Shown in pieces: positions 51,122 through 57,403 of a stretch of 64,000 nucleotides of DNA. Below the pieces are notes generated by a model. The model was given only the letters and a program-made list of their open reading frames with translations. It had not been told where the DNA came from and searched no databases. Both the position numbers and the translations under genes were made by a program. Source of the stretch: Corydoras sp. C115 (Eukaryota; Chordata; Actinopteri; Siluriformes; Callichthyidae); assembly GCA_019802505.1 (NCBI GenBank), contig JAFMOC010000387.1, forward strand, positions 634,501 to 698,500. Direction: 5' to 3'. Position 1 is the stretch's first letter; each line of letters opens with the position of its first letter.

Positions 51122-54100
51122 GAGACAGTTTTTTTTTGCCAGTATCGGGAGTAAAGAAATCGGGCTGTAAAGAGCAGCTTCTCAGCTTTCATAAACTGTC
51201 AGAATTTTCTTAAGGTGCAAACTGTCACAGTTATGGTATTTCAAAGCAAAGCCTCGTTAAAACTGTCTCATCTGCGACCGACTCGTAAAACGGATTCATG
51301 CTTTTCTGCAGAAGCTCAGGTTCGTTTATTCAAGCATTTTCAGCAAAAATAATCAGTAATTACAACTGAATGTGCTATCCACTGCTGACATATATATTTC
51401 ATATGTTTTTATGCAATTTTATCCAATATAACTAATAAATGATCAAACAAAATGAATGTAACAACAGTTTGAAAAATGAATAAATACACTCATGAAAGGG
51501 CAATTTTTAATGAGGACAAGGGGGGGATAAGGGATCTGGGCTAAAGCCCCTGATGTTTCTTAACCATAAAAACACCCCAGGTGCTGCCCCACATGGATAT
51601 CAAAATGATTTTATTTAGGATGAAGAGAAAACTGTTTTAATGTGGTTCCACATTGAGTACACAACAATACATTTACACTGAAGAATATAGTGCAGTATAT
51701 TACACACCATGTTACATAACACAGATGTTAGCGATGTCTTTCCCCGGAAGAAGGCGGCTACGCAGGGAATAATGAGTGCGTCGGTCCACGGAAACGCTCC
51801 CACGAAATACGACCTGCGCGGAGAAGGTGCGTAGCGCCGTACAGCGCATTTGGATAAAATCCAAAACTCGAATTTATTAAAAACTGGTGACGGAACACCA
51901 ACAGAAACCCGGTAGGTTGTAGGTTTACAGGTTATTTTAGCTTTACCCATTAGACCTTGTATTCACACATCTCTTGTTTTTGTCAATAAACTCCTTCTTG
52001 CGTTTATTCTGACAGTCTGGGTGCTCTTTACTGCCACCCAGATTGCCTATAAATCTGAGAGGGATAACGTCTGAAGTCATGATTGTAGCAGGGTTAACCC
52101 CAATGGTAAGGTCAAAGAGAAGGTTCTCGACAAAGTGTTAGGGGTTGTAGAACCACAAGGCAGGAAACGCACAGAGATGGCACAAACCACAGACTGAATG
52201 GAGTTTGTTAGTGATGGGTCTGAAGACACTGAAACCTCGGCGCATGTGCCAAGCAAACAAGACGAAACCCTGTGTCGGTGCGCGTATCACTTTAAGTAAA
52301 ACCACGTGTTCAACACAGTTCCTGTATCATTTGGTTTTTAACGCGCCAAATTGTATTTATAAGCGAGAAAATGTATCGACACGTTTGTGGAATTTGTTGG
52401 ATGGAGTTTGTGTTTTTTTGCGTTGCATTTTTTTTTTTTTTTTTTTTTTTGGGCTTGTTGTCATTAAATACCACGGATCAACCAAGGAAGAGGAAGTTTT
52501 CTCCCCTTTGGCAGCAGCTGACATCAGAGAGGTACAAAGGTACATGTCTGAGGTCGAACACACCAAGATCACAGGATCCAATAGAATATTGGAAAATGCA
52601 AAGACTTCATTCCCCTACTTTATATAAACTAGCAATGAAACATCTATGTACGCCGTCATTATCAGTGCCCTGTGAAAGGGTCTTCTCAGAAGCAGGAGAA
52701 ATGGTATGTAAACGGCGCAATCGCCTCAGCCCAAATATTTTAAATCAGCTGATGTTTTTAAGTAAAACTTGTGAATGAACCTTGTTCAGTCCGTTTCCCG
52801 TTTTTATTGAAGTTGCCTGTAATTACTTTTTAAGTCCAGCAGATGTCGCCATTAAGTGATGCAGCAACACAATGCATTCTTGCAAATACTCCTAAGCAGA
52901 ACCTACTGGTAATTACAGGTAATGATAATGCCAAAGTCTAAAATAAAGAAATAAAGTAAATAAAGAAGATGAAATGCTTGGGAAATATGGTCAAGGTGTG
53001 AGACATGACAAGAATCAGACACAAGTAGACTTCTGTGTTAAATGCTGGTTTGTCATCACCAACACTGCCCTCCATCTACATGTAAAGATAATGGAAGTCA
53101 TTAAACCAGAGCTCGGATTTGCTACATCTTGATCAATAAACAGTGGAAACAACAGTCAATTAACAATGCACGTACATTTCTCAGTGCAGACTGTGGTGCA
53201 AGACACACCAAAGGAACTTTGACAGCAAGTGAAGCATGTCATGCTGGAAGACGCTTTTCACCCCATGGTCAGTCTCCATGAAAACATCCACAAAACACTC
53301 AAATTGAAAAAACGTGAGAGGCAACTCTGGACCTCCCCCATGTCGGTGCTGCAATCCTCGCACACAACTCCCAGTGGTGCAGTGTCTTTGTCCTACACTG
53401 TGTCCGGCTGCCTTACCGGTCTCCCTAAAGACTCCACTAGTGCCACAGCCACAGTTGCCAAACAGTCGTGTCTGCAGTTTGCTGTCGTCCTTAACCCCAA
53501 CTAGGGCTGAATAAAATATTTCAGGAGCCGAAAAACACTTAGGAGCCACTGCTTCCTCCTCTGGGCAGTCCTTGTCTCTGGCGTCCTCTGCCCTGTTTAT
53601 CTCACTATCACTTTTTCCAAAGTCCTCTGGCCCAGTTATGTCGCAGCCATTCGCTCCGTGCCTCATTTCACCATGCTGCCAGCACTGTTTGCCATCACTC
53701 CACCACACCACAGCTACAGTGCCTGGTACTGTCCTCAATGTTCATGAAAATGAGCTTTGCCCGCTCCGCCTCTGCCACCACCTCCAACAGTGGACGCGGT
53801 CCCACCAACAGCACATTCAACAATGTAATGAGTTGATTCAACTTGTTGTGCTCCAACGCCTCCAGAAAACAGTCTAATGCCAGCTTTAGCTGTACAGTTC
53901 ATGGAAATGCAGGATACCTCTCTTACAGGAACATCACCATCATTGCTATACATGTGATGATCATCTTTATTGCAGTCCCGCTGTTTCCCTGCTGAAAGCT
54001 GCTTCACCACTGAATCCATTGCATTTCGTCCAAACCAGTCTCTCTGCGCACATTTCAGTTCAGCCAGGATGCCTTTACACATGGGGAAGGCCTAATAACA

Positions 54101-55899
54101 CATCCAGTGCTGCCCCTCCAGAGCCAGACACTGGCTCTTCTTGTCAGACCAACAGTTGCACCTTGCCACAATTTCTAGCAGCGCCTCATAAGCATTTCAG
54201 TCACCCTTGCCATTGTAGCTGGAGTGTCAAAACCACCTTGTCTTGACCACCGGAAAAACGTCTACCAGGGGAAGCTGGCCGCTCCATCTGCTTCAGACGC
54301 CAGCTTCTCCGTTTTTATTTTTCAACACAGGGTTCTCATTTCAAAAAATGATTTAAGCACCATTATCCTCGGAAAATTACTTTTACCCAAATCTGACACC
54401 AATGTAATGGAAGAGACACTGAGTCGGGTAACCTTTTAGCACAGAATTCCAACACTCTTCACTTACTCACATTCTTCAACCTCCGAACACAGCCCGCACA
54501 CCCCCTTTCATTCCCTGCCACCAAGTCACGCTGGGAAAACCTGCAGGAATAATTACGATTGGTGGGAAAACCTGCCAACCCTGCCCTTGGAGCCCACAAA
54601 ATGGCAGATGCACGTGGTCATCAGAATACAATTGGGTGTGTCATAAGTAATATATAAATTGTGGAAGGAGCATAGCAATGCTGGGTGGATGGGATAAACC
54701 AACAACAATATACAATAATTAGAGGTGATTAACACACCTGCTGAATGAGAATGATCAACATTAACAGGCTTTATTTACAGAATGCATTAAAAATACATTT
54801 GAATACATCTGTTGGCTGGTGTATCTGCCATTGCAAGAGCATGATGGGGAAGAGGCTGTGAATGGGAGGCATGGTTGGGGCTCAGATCAGGTAAACTGTA
54901 ACACCTGTCTCTCGTTCACAGGCTCCGCCCTGTCATGTCCTCACACCTTGTCTTACCACCACCACAAAAACCACATTTTAAAGAGCATTCAGTACAAGGC
55001 ACTGACTTTGGCCTACAAGACAATCTCTGGATCTGCTACCTCTCGATTTTTCAAAGAAACACCTGACTTGTTAATGGAGCAAAGCTATGTGGCTGATGCT
55101 AACTACTTCTGTGACTTTACTGTGTTTTGTTTGATTGGATTAACAAGTTTATCTAGACTCTTATGTTCAGTCAAGATTAGATGCTAATAATTATCTGTTA
55201 TTTCAGACTGCTGATAATGTTGAATATCATGCTGTTCCATTATTTATGATTTTTGGAAGCAAAATACAGTTAATTAACAAAATCTCATCTCCTTTTCATT
55301 ATTCCTGTGTCTTAATTGATGCACCATTGTGTTTATTGTTAAAAACTTTAAAATAAGCTCCAACCTAAAATCCCATCACAGTACCTATAACCTCCTTAAC
55401 AATCATGATTGATTATGATTGGTTCCATCTTAACTACTAACTTGTGATGTGCCCTGATGTGTAAGGCACTGAAAACTCCTAAATAACATTCTAAATTACT
55501 AAATGTAAAAGTAAAAAAGAACAAACACAAATGGAGTTGACACCATACCATCCTGTACCAGGAGCTGTTGCACTCACTTTGCTGAGATGTTGGGTAAAGC
55601 CCCTGTACTCCCCTGCCCCTGCCCTACAGGAGTTTGCTGTAGCAAGTGGTATTCTGTAGAGTTTACAGCAATCTTTTGCCACTAAGGATAAAAGTGCTCC
55701 TAATGCTCATAGCAATAAACATCAGCCAACTCTGTTTGTTTTAACTAAGTTACATATTTTAAATGTCTAAGTGAACATATCATTTTTGTTTAAGATGATC
55801 TTACCTTTGTTTCATCTTTAAGTCCTCAGGTTTAGAGGAACTCCACTTATTGGTGGCCATGTTTCTTCAAACAGTTAATTCCTCATATCAGCAGTAAAC
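21163..55899 (-). CDS. NLR immune receptor gene (FISNA-NACHT-LRR, NLRC3/NLRP12-like), spliced model; 3' end not found
   Basis: Eight coding exons can be joined into one open frame: 55860-55805, 50431-50306, 37384-37339, 34563-34359, 25683-23925, 23835-23662, 21849-21676 and 21336-21163. The total is 2714 nt, about 904 codons. All borders are GT/AG and the phases (2,2,0,1,2,2,2,2) fit. The order is a short leader, a Ser/Asp-rich exon, a linker, a helical death-fold-like domain, FISNA, NACHT with Walker A GVAGIGKT and Walker B FIFDGLDE, winged-helix/HD2 region, and three LRR units. Proteins of this family are cytosolic sensors; the ligand is unknown. The last LRR exon seen still ends in a splice donor, so more exons are expected. 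None was recognised down to base 1, and a broken LRR stub lies at 18004. Introns total over 30 kb and are mostly transposons. Confidence 0.85.
21436..21558 (-). repeat. V-SINE fragment
   Basis: Part of a tRNA-derived SINE: the conserved TTTGGACTGTGGGAGGAAACC core (plus strand) and the degenerate tRNA-like head (GCTAACCACTAAGCCACCGTG). It lies in the NLR intron between LRR units 3 and 2. Confidence 0.75.
21676..21849 (-). CDS. NLR exon 7: LRR unit 2
   Basis: This 174-bp exon, phase 2-2, has acceptor TTGCAG and donor GTGAGATG. Motif [17 protein letters not shown] is present. It is highly similar to the exons at 23662 and 21163, and intron sequence downstream of 21163 and upstream of 21849 is also alike, which points to tandem exon duplication. 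Confidence 0.92.
22470..23635 (+). pseudogene. Old Gypsy pol relic inside an NLR intron
   Basis: At 22480-22530 the bases match the post-protease part of the Gypsy element at 45865 (TAGGTTTGCCTTGGCT). At 23349-23635 a degraded integrase is readable ([33 protein letters not shown], then [14 protein letters not shown] from DNA after a stop). DNA between 21900 and 22470 may be further non-coding Gypsy sequence. A SINE has inserted at 22960. No active product is possible. Confidence 0.72.
22960..23177 (-). repeat. tRNA-derived SINE with L2-type tail
   Basis: On the minus strand it starts with a tRNA-like head (GTGGTAGCTCAGTGGTTAGG and B box GGTTCAAATCC). It ends with AAAGCGTCTGCTAAATGACC-type sequence and ATGTAAATGTAAATG. 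The same 3' tail ends the L2 LINE at 61078-61135, so this SINE probably borrows the L2 machinery. Confidence 0.88.
23662..23835 (-). CDS. NLR exon 6: LRR unit 1
   Basis: This 174-bp exon in phase 2-2 encodes one ribonuclease-inhibitor-type repeat pair ([36 protein letters not shown]). Acceptor TTATAG and donor GTGAGATC are present. Exons of this size and phase can be gained or lost without changing the frame. Confidence 0.92.
23925..25683 (-). CDS. NLR exon 5: FISNA and NACHT domains
   Basis: This single exon of 1759 bp lies between acceptor TTTTTATTAG and donor GTAAGTAT. Residue numbers refer to the spliced model. FISNA lies at about 146-205 ([21 protein letters not shown]). In the NACHT ATPase, Walker A GVAGIGKT is at about 237-244 and Walker [10 protein letters not shown] at about 311-319. 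A sensor-type LLWITSRP follows, then the winged helix ([14 protein letters not shown]) and a HD2 region ([19 protein letters not shown]). The frame is fully open and all key nucleotide-binding residues are visible, so the domain looks functional. Family members oligomerise on ATP binding. The open frame continues a few codons into the intron, but the acceptor marks the true border. Confidence 0.95.
25734..26087 (-). repeat. V-SINE, full-length copy
   Basis: On the minus strand: tRNA-like head with A box (GGTGGCTTAGTGGTTAGCACG) and B box (GGTTCGAATCC), the V-SINE core (GGAGTTTCCATGTTCTCCCC), and a 3' end GCGGAGGATAATGGATGGATG. Complete copies of this SINE have this order. It lies in NLR intron 4 just upstream of exon 5. 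Confidence 0.9.
27234..27648 (+). repeat. Repeat with LINE-like 3' tail inserted in the Gypsy copy
   Basis: Comparison with the Gypsy sequence around 45940 shows that these about 415 bp are extra. The end reads CTGTAAAGCTGCTTTGTGAC, AAAAAGCGCTATATAAATAA and ACTTGAACTTGAACTT, a tail style of fish CR1/L2-group retroposons. The first part is the reverse complement of 62640-62876. Class is SINE or truncated LINE; I cannot decide. Confidence 0.65.
27944..29288 (-). pseudogene. Rex1-like LINE with an inverted middle segment
   Basis: It sits inside the Gypsy RT. The 5' RT part is on the minus strand (28724-29149: [41 protein letters not shown]). The next part (about 28445-28775: [37 protein letters not shown]) is on the plus strand. 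The C-terminal part (28183-28440: [24 protein letters not shown]) is minus again. The 3' end with TTTGAAACTTGAAACTTG repeats is at 27944-27970. The FADD region is missing. It belongs to the same LINE group as 13390-15260. Confidence 0.82.
30550..32168 (-). mobile_element. Tc1-like transposon (third family)
   Basis: Ends CAGTTGTGATCAAATTTATT (30550) and the inverted AATAAATTTGATCACAACTG (32168), with TA on both sides (30548-30549, 32169-32170). It lies inside the 26520-32297 element. Terminal repeats match well in the outer 28 bp. Only one defect is visible in the transposase frame, so the insertion is fairly recent. Confidence 0.95.
30769..31804 (-). pseudogene. Tc1-like transposase with one frameshift in a C7 run
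   Basis: From 31804 (probable start MVKAREWSQ a few codons in) the frame carries a helix-turn-helix ([20 protein letters not shown]), a GRGRKK AT-hook-like linker and [12 protein letters not shown]. At about 31223-31229 (seven C on the plus strand) the frame shifts by one base. The second part (30769-31233) then continues with [29 protein letters not shown] and [13 protein letters not shown] to the STKY-type end TKY. All catalytic residues are there. The homopolymer could be a real indel or a sequencing error. Confidence 0.93.
32610..33345 (+). pseudogene. L2-clade LINE relic (RT end and C-terminal part)
   Basis: Readable blocks in several frames: [14 protein letters not shown] (32640), [13 protein letters not shown], then [20 protein letters not shown] (32880), [17 protein letters not shown], and DNA up to 33345 for [21 protein letters not shown] and [12 protein letters not shown] sequence. 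The FADD box has been lost. Many stops are present. It is the same LINE type as 63180-63672. Confidence 0.75.
33793..34340 (+). mobile_element. Family A LTR (5'-truncated) with adjoining internal DNA
   Basis: Bases 33793-34118 match the minus strand of the LTR at 1700-2180 (GCACGTCTTTATTTTGTGG, TTTTTAATAAATTC) and end in TTGTGACA. After it comes GAAAGACGTGCCATACATCG, the same internal start as in the 1700-3103 element. It ends close to NLR exon 4, within that exon's downstream intron (intron 4). Confidence 0.7.
34359..34563 (-). CDS. NLR exon 4: helical death-fold-like N-terminal domain
   Basis: These 205 bp run between acceptor TGTATCAG and donor GTAAGAAA. The protein reads [21 protein letters not shown], a mid-part rich in charged residues ([13 protein letters not shown]), and a final helix [17 protein letters not shown]. 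The LKRF-x-LL and RKMNQxDLV elements resemble the pyrin-like domains of fish NLRs, which recruit adaptors by homotypic contacts. Whether it still binds an adaptor cannot be judged. It ends in phase 1 and joins exon 5 in frame. Confidence 0.8.
34893..35473 (+). mobile_element. Internally deleted Tc1-like element (MITE-like)
   Basis: Ends CAGTGTTGTGAAAAAGTGTT and AAACACTTTTTCACACTACTG with TA on both sides (34891-34892, 35474-35475). At 35293 the transposase helix-turn-helix remains ([20 protein letters not shown]). The catalytic part is deleted and the frame runs into the right end. It needs transposase from elsewhere to move. It is in NLR intron 3. Confidence 0.9.
35690..36160. repeat. Unclassified repeat-like segment in NLR intron 3
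   Basis: It starts after a CTATCCACGTTACAGTTT string that also occurs at 34309. It contains CGGTTTATTTAAG and CTATTTATCCTATAAACC, which look like LTR promoter or end motifs. No ends or partner copy are visible. It could be an LTR remnant; I cannot confirm it. Confidence 0.3.
36955..37220 (-). repeat. V-SINE, head missing
   Basis: CCATCCATCCATTATCTTCCG at one end, the core with CCATCCAGGGGAGAACG and GACTATGGGAGGAAAGCG, and truncation at CGCGGACACGGGTAC before the tRNA-like head. Minus orientation, NLR intron 3. Confidence 0.85.
37339..37384 (-). CDS. NLR exon 3: short linker
   Basis: This 46-bp exon lies between acceptor TTGTTTAG and donor GTGAGTTT. It encodes [16 protein letters not shown] and continues directly into [10 protein letters not shown] of exon 4. 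Its size and phases (2 to 0) fit the neighbouring exons. Confidence 0.78.
37448..37586 (-). repeat. V-SINE 3' part
   Basis: CATTCATTCATTATCTCCCGC to CCAATCCATCGCTGGGC. Only the tail-proximal part is present. It begins about 60 bp upstream of NLR exon 3, in intron 2. Confidence 0.82.
38038..38575 (+). repeat. Family C LTR, plus orientation
   Basis: It starts TGTCAGGTTGGGAGGG and is alignable over most of its length with the minus strand of 42907-43430 and 57404-57907. It has AATAAAG near 38475 and three stem-loop units (38323, 38391, 38451). The 3' end is approximate; TGGCGCTAGCCCCGCC follows at 38576, in the position of a primer-binding site, and is nearly repeated 56 bp later. The Gag-like ORF starts 107 bp further on. 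Confidence 0.75.
38682..39060 (+). CDS. Gag-like protein of the family C LTR element, N-terminal part
   Basis: The ATG at 38682 opens a frame with [51 protein letters not shown] and [15 protein letters not shown]. The layout (a short N-terminal part, a helical [12 protein letters not shown] block, then an [11 protein letters not shown] block) resembles the capsid-type Gag of Ty3/Gypsy elements, where such helices build the shell. From about 39060 the frame continues into tandem repeats and ends at 39272. No protease, RT or integrase is found before 42906. Similarity to Gag is from pattern only, with no search done. Confidence 0.55.
39060..39485 (+). repeat. About 90-bp tandem repeat array
   Basis: Successive units contain GCCTCCCGGCTCCACGGA, then CGCGAGTTCTTCCTCGCCG and GGGATCCGCC. 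In one frame they encode [22 protein letters not shown] repeats. Units differ by small indels, so the frame changes between them. It is very rich in CpG. Confidence 0.8.
39485..41720 (+). repeat. Three macro-repeats of about 700 bp with 12-bp minisatellite cores
   Basis: The anchor CATGCGAAGCTCCGCCCGA recurs at 39714, 40428 and 41113 (spacing 714 and 685; the middle copy reads CCGA with one change). Each macro-repeat contains the 90-bp-type unit, then about 250 bp of CTCCTCGCGTTG-like 12-mers. Because 12 is divisible by 3 and the units lack stops, long open frames appear in several frames on both strands (for example 40126-41016). These are by-products of repeat structure, and I do not regard them as separate genes. 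Confidence 0.85.
40245..40334. repeat. Perfect 39-bp inverted repeat with 12-nt loop
   Basis: The left arm 40245-40283 and right arm 40296-40334 are exact reverse complements (GGGTCATCC…CCGCTCG). The loop is CGCGGCGGATCC. A related inverted pair of 28 bp lies at 40921-40948 and 40980-41007 with a 31-nt loop. They arise where the 90-bp-type unit is present in opposite orientations. Confidence 0.93.
41721..42906 (+). other. Internal DNA of the family C element region, with a 21-bp minisatellite
   Basis: An open frame at 41909-42361 ([19 protein letters not shown]) leads into the minisatellite. After 42600 comes unclassified DNA with a doubled AACCCGGGACGAAAGCCGG (about 42719 and 42796). No retroviral enzyme domain is visible in the 1.2 kb. 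Confidence 0.45.
42185..42575 (+). repeat. 21-bp minisatellite inside a 191-bp tandem duplication
   Basis: Units of the form TCACCTTTGCGTCCACTCGGG repeat in two blocks, about 42200-42318 and 42390-42560. The 191-bp segment beginning ATGTATTCTCCGGGG occurs at 42129 and 42320, and because 191 is not a multiple of 3 the second copy is read in another frame. Sense frames give a seven-residue period (VTFASTR). The antisense gives TRVDAEM heptads. Confidence 0.9.
42907..43430 (-). repeat. Family C LTR, minus orientation
   Basis: Plus-strand ends TGTCACAACGGGGCACG and CCCAACCTGACA; 524 bp. It shares the promoter-proximal GGTAGGACCCAATCCCTGC block and three stem-loop units (43021, 43078, 43149) with the other family C LTRs. 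It is inverted relative to the copy at 38038, so the two cannot be the paired LTRs of one normal element. No target duplication could be matched. Confidence 0.82.
43434..43562 (+). repeat. L2 LINE 3' end (strongly truncated)
   Basis: ATCAGGTTTGATAATTATAC to AAGCGTCTGCTAAATGACTA and ATGTAAATGTAAAT. It parallels the 3' end of the L2 LINE at 61008-61135. Confidence 0.8.
44026..44551 (+). repeat. Gypsy 5' LTR
   Basis: It has TGTCACAC…GCGTGACA ends, a TATTTAAG box near 44165 and AATAAA at 44490-44495. Confidence 0.95.
44677..48930 (+). pseudogene. Gypsy gag-pol polyprotein with two in-frame stops
   Basis: One frame runs from the ATG at 44677. Domains by residue: Gag capsid-like part (about 40-200), zinc knuckle [14 protein letters not shown] (251-264), protease [11 protein letters not shown] (318-328), RT from about 535 with IDFRELNKA and [11 protein letters not shown], RNase H ([27 protein letters not shown]). 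A TAA at 47476-47478 interrupts the RNase H-integrase link. Integrase follows (zinc-binding H/C region with CSTCAACK, then [32 protein letters not shown]). A chromodomain begins near 48660 ([14 protein letters not shown]) and is cut by a TGA at 48766-48768, after which its frame goes on. Gag and pol share one frame. The relative at 26745-30477 has a sense codon at the first stop. Confidence 0.95.
48936..49450 (+). repeat. Gypsy 3' LTR, lacking the AATAAA signal
   Basis: Compared with the 5' LTR it has four more bases of CA repeat. It lacks eight bases including AATAAA (after GCCGATG) and a further seven near the end. A polyadenylation signal in this copy would be needed to end the element's own transcript. 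Confidence 0.93.
49771..50037 (-). repeat. V-SINE with internal (CA)n
   Basis: CATCCATCCATTATCTTCTGC to AAAGCCACCGTGCTGCCC. A (CA) run at 49903-49943 expands a short CA motif normally found in this SINE. The middle of the head is deleted. It lies in NLR intron 2. Confidence 0.85.
50306..50431 (-). CDS. NLR exon 2: Ser/Asp-rich segment
   Basis: These 126 bp lie between acceptor TTTTAG and donor GTAAAA. The translation contains [16 protein letters not shown] and ends CSSNQR. Repeats of this sort (SxSxKSDWSM) are a hallmark of the N-terminal part of many teleost NLR proteins. Phase 2 at both ends agrees with exons 1 and 3. No stop is present. Confidence 0.82.
50630..50913 (-). repeat. V-SINE, diverged
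   Basis: CATTCATTATCTTTCACTG at the tail, TTTGGACTGTGGGAGGAAACC core, GCTAACCATTAAGCCACTGTG head. More substitutions than in the other copies, so it is older. Located in NLR intron 1. Confidence 0.82.
50914..51600. repeat. Possible DNA-transposon remnant with a (TG)n microsatellite
   Basis: The two sides carry similar short blocks (GGGGCTATAGCCC near 50940 and GGGCTAAAGCCCC near 51547). A pure TG run occupies 51066-51118. The blocks could be terminal repeats of a small element; no target duplication was found. Confidence 0.35.
51733..51920 (-). repeat. Family A LTR fragment
   Basis: CTTTCCCCGGAAGAAGGCGG, TGCGTCGGTCCACGG and AGAAGGTGCG match the LTR at 1700-2180 with many small differences. 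One end only. Confidence 0.8.
52205..52780 (+). pseudogene. hAT transposase remnant (C-terminal dimerisation region)
   Basis: In the frame 52371-52778: [33 protein letters not shown] and [16 protein letters not shown], which is the conserved hAT C-terminal domain (ZBED-like hAT proteins). The preceding piece is in another frame (52205-52627), so a frameshift occurs near 52590. The N-terminal zinc finger and most of the catalytic core are gone, and a T22-type run at 52430-52450 lies at the deletion. A family terminus is suspected near 52208 (TTAGTGATGGGT). Confidence 0.75.
53181..54082 (-). other. Unrecognised open frames on the minus strand
   Basis: Two minus-strand frames nearly abut: 53735-54082 ([36 protein letters not shown], a Gly-rich end) and 53181-53738 ([20 protein letters not shown], then an acidic region). 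The composition is protein-like and unlike the AT-rich surroundings. I do not recognise the family. It might be a processed pseudogene of a large host protein or part of a transposon. No splice evidence, poly-A tail or target duplication was seen. Confidence 0.3.
54955..55050 (+). repeat. L2 LINE scrap
   Basis: The short translation [17 protein letters not shown] matches the C-terminal part of the L2 protein at 58866-60935 (IQYKSLTLAYRTISGSS). It lies in NLR intron 1. Confidence 0.65.
55805..55899 (-). CDS. NLR exon 1: start codon and short leader
   Basis: The ATG is at 55860-55858, followed by [18 protein letters not shown] and a donor GTAAGATC at 55804. Fifty-six coding bases leave phase 2. 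A 39-nt 5' UTR (55861-55899) is preceded by an acceptor (TTTCAG), so at least one more upstream UTR exon is expected. This exon was placed by eye because it is too short for an ORF search. The frame match with the next exon supports it. Confidence 0.78.
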
Positions 55900-55942
55900 C
55901 TGAAACGCAAAGAATTAAATGCAATTTTTACAGATTAAACTA

Positions 55943-56360
55943 CAGTGCTTTATATGGACAAAAGTATTAGGCCACACCTCTTAATTAATTAAGAAGAGAG
56001 TTTTATCCTAACACCAATTGTATAAGTTTAACAATTTGGGGAAGGCCATTTTCTGTTCCAGGATAACGATACAGATGGGTGAAGTGGAGTTTGGTGTGGA
56101 AGTTTGGTGTGGAAGAGCTCGACTGATTCACACTGAGCTTTGACTTTAACCACATCACACATCAAACAAGAACAAAAAGTAAGGTTCATGTCCACCAGAT
56201 CATAACAGATCCTCCATCTGAATCTACATCAAAATGTATACACACTATTCCTCCATGCTTTACAGAGAATTCAATCCAGTTTCACATTATGTTTCTCCTC
56301 TGTAAACATTTATCTGCAGACTGAAGTCTTCATCTGTGTTATGATCAGCTTTTATAAGTA
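55943..56360. repeat. Possible Tc1-like non-autonomous element upstream of the NLR start
   Basis: TACAGTGCTTTATATGGACA and AAAAGTATTAGGCCACACCT resemble the left terminus of Tc1-like elements. The internal sequence (CATGCTTTACAGAG) suggests transposase remains, but no right terminus was found. Confidence 0.35.
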
Positions 56361-56720
56361 ATCAAACAATTCTGAACTTCTGCTGCACCATACGTTTAGG
56401 CAATGACGTCACTATTCTGTGTTTAATCTTCTGTACAGAAGAAACACGGCATTTAAAACGAAGTTATTAAACTGTGGATGAATAATGTATTTGTTGTTTC
56501 TAACTACAATTTTAGTTACATTTAATATATTATTGCTTCAGTTTGTAGTTGTTTATCATGTTATTATTAAAACTTACGGCGCTCGAGCTTCAGCGAAATC
56601 CGTTATATAACATACTATAATAACTATAATACAGTATATAACTATCCTGTCAGGTTATAAACTGTTATTAAAATATAATATAATATAATATAAACATTAA
56701 ACACAGATTAAGATTCTTAC

Positions 56721-56790
56721 AGTGATTTCCATTTCGTGGGTCCTGTTTAAAGCACTCGAACAAAATGGTTCCTCTGTTCTGCTCTTACTT
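56721..56790 (-). other. Candidate non-coding 5' exon of the NLR gene
   Basis: A donor-like GTAAGAATC follows position 56721 on the minus strand. A second possible donor (GAGCGCC then GTAAGTTTT) is at about 56577. Exon 1 has an acceptor, so an upstream exon must exist. These are the nearest candidates. The upstream border and transcription start are not determined. Confidence 0.3.
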
Positions 56791-56833
56791 TCGATTTCAC
56801 TAAGTGTCTCCAGAGGGTTCTATTTCCACCAGA

Positions 56834-56925
<92 letters not shown>
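56834..56925. repeat. Compound microsatellite (CA)n(TA)n(TG)n
   Basis: CA repeats 56834-56850, TA repeats to about 56896, then TG repeats to 56925. The CA and TG wings are inverted copies around a self-complementary TA core, so the whole tract can fold back on itself. Confidence 0.95.
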
Positions 56926-56927
<2 letters not shown>

Positions 56928-56931
56928 GAAA

Positions 56932-57044
56932 TGTCGTTCTTCCCCGGAGGAGGGCGGCTACGCGGGAAACGGAAACAAACCAATCACCCAGCTGAGATAA
57001 TAAAGAGCCCAAATGAGGGACAGGTGCCCCAGGCACCTGTGACA
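56932..57044 (-). repeat. Family A LTR with large internal deletion
   Basis: TGTCGTTCTTCCCCGGAGGA at one end and CAGGCACCTGTGACA at the other. The middle of the LTR is missing. It adjoins the compound microsatellite. Confidence 0.75.
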
Positions 57045-57067
57045 ATATATATATATTATTTAAAAGA

Positions 57068-57187
57068 ATTCATTCATTCATTATCTCCCGCTTTATCCTC
57101 TATTAGGGTCGCGGTGGGGTTCCCCATGCCCATCCAGGGGAGAACATCTCGGGCGCTGGGCAGATACACCCAGGACAGGGCGCCAAT
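57068..57187 (-). repeat. V-SINE 3' part
   Basis: CATTCATTCATTATCTCCCGC to CCAGGACAGGGCGCCAAT, nearly identical to 37448-37586. Confidence 0.82.
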
Positions 57188-57403
57188 ATTTAAAAGAATG
57201 TTAAAGAAATTTAAATCAACATAAGTAATTTATAAAGATGCATGTTTCTCTTATTTTTCAGTTTTTTTTTTTTTTTTTATCTAAATCAGCGAAAGCGTCA
57301 TAAACAGCAATTCTTTATCTGATGAGTAGCGCTTACGATGCTCTGATTCACTGAGAGTTGATTCCAACGAGCTCTGTGTCATTTATTAAACCAGTAGTCT
57401 TCT

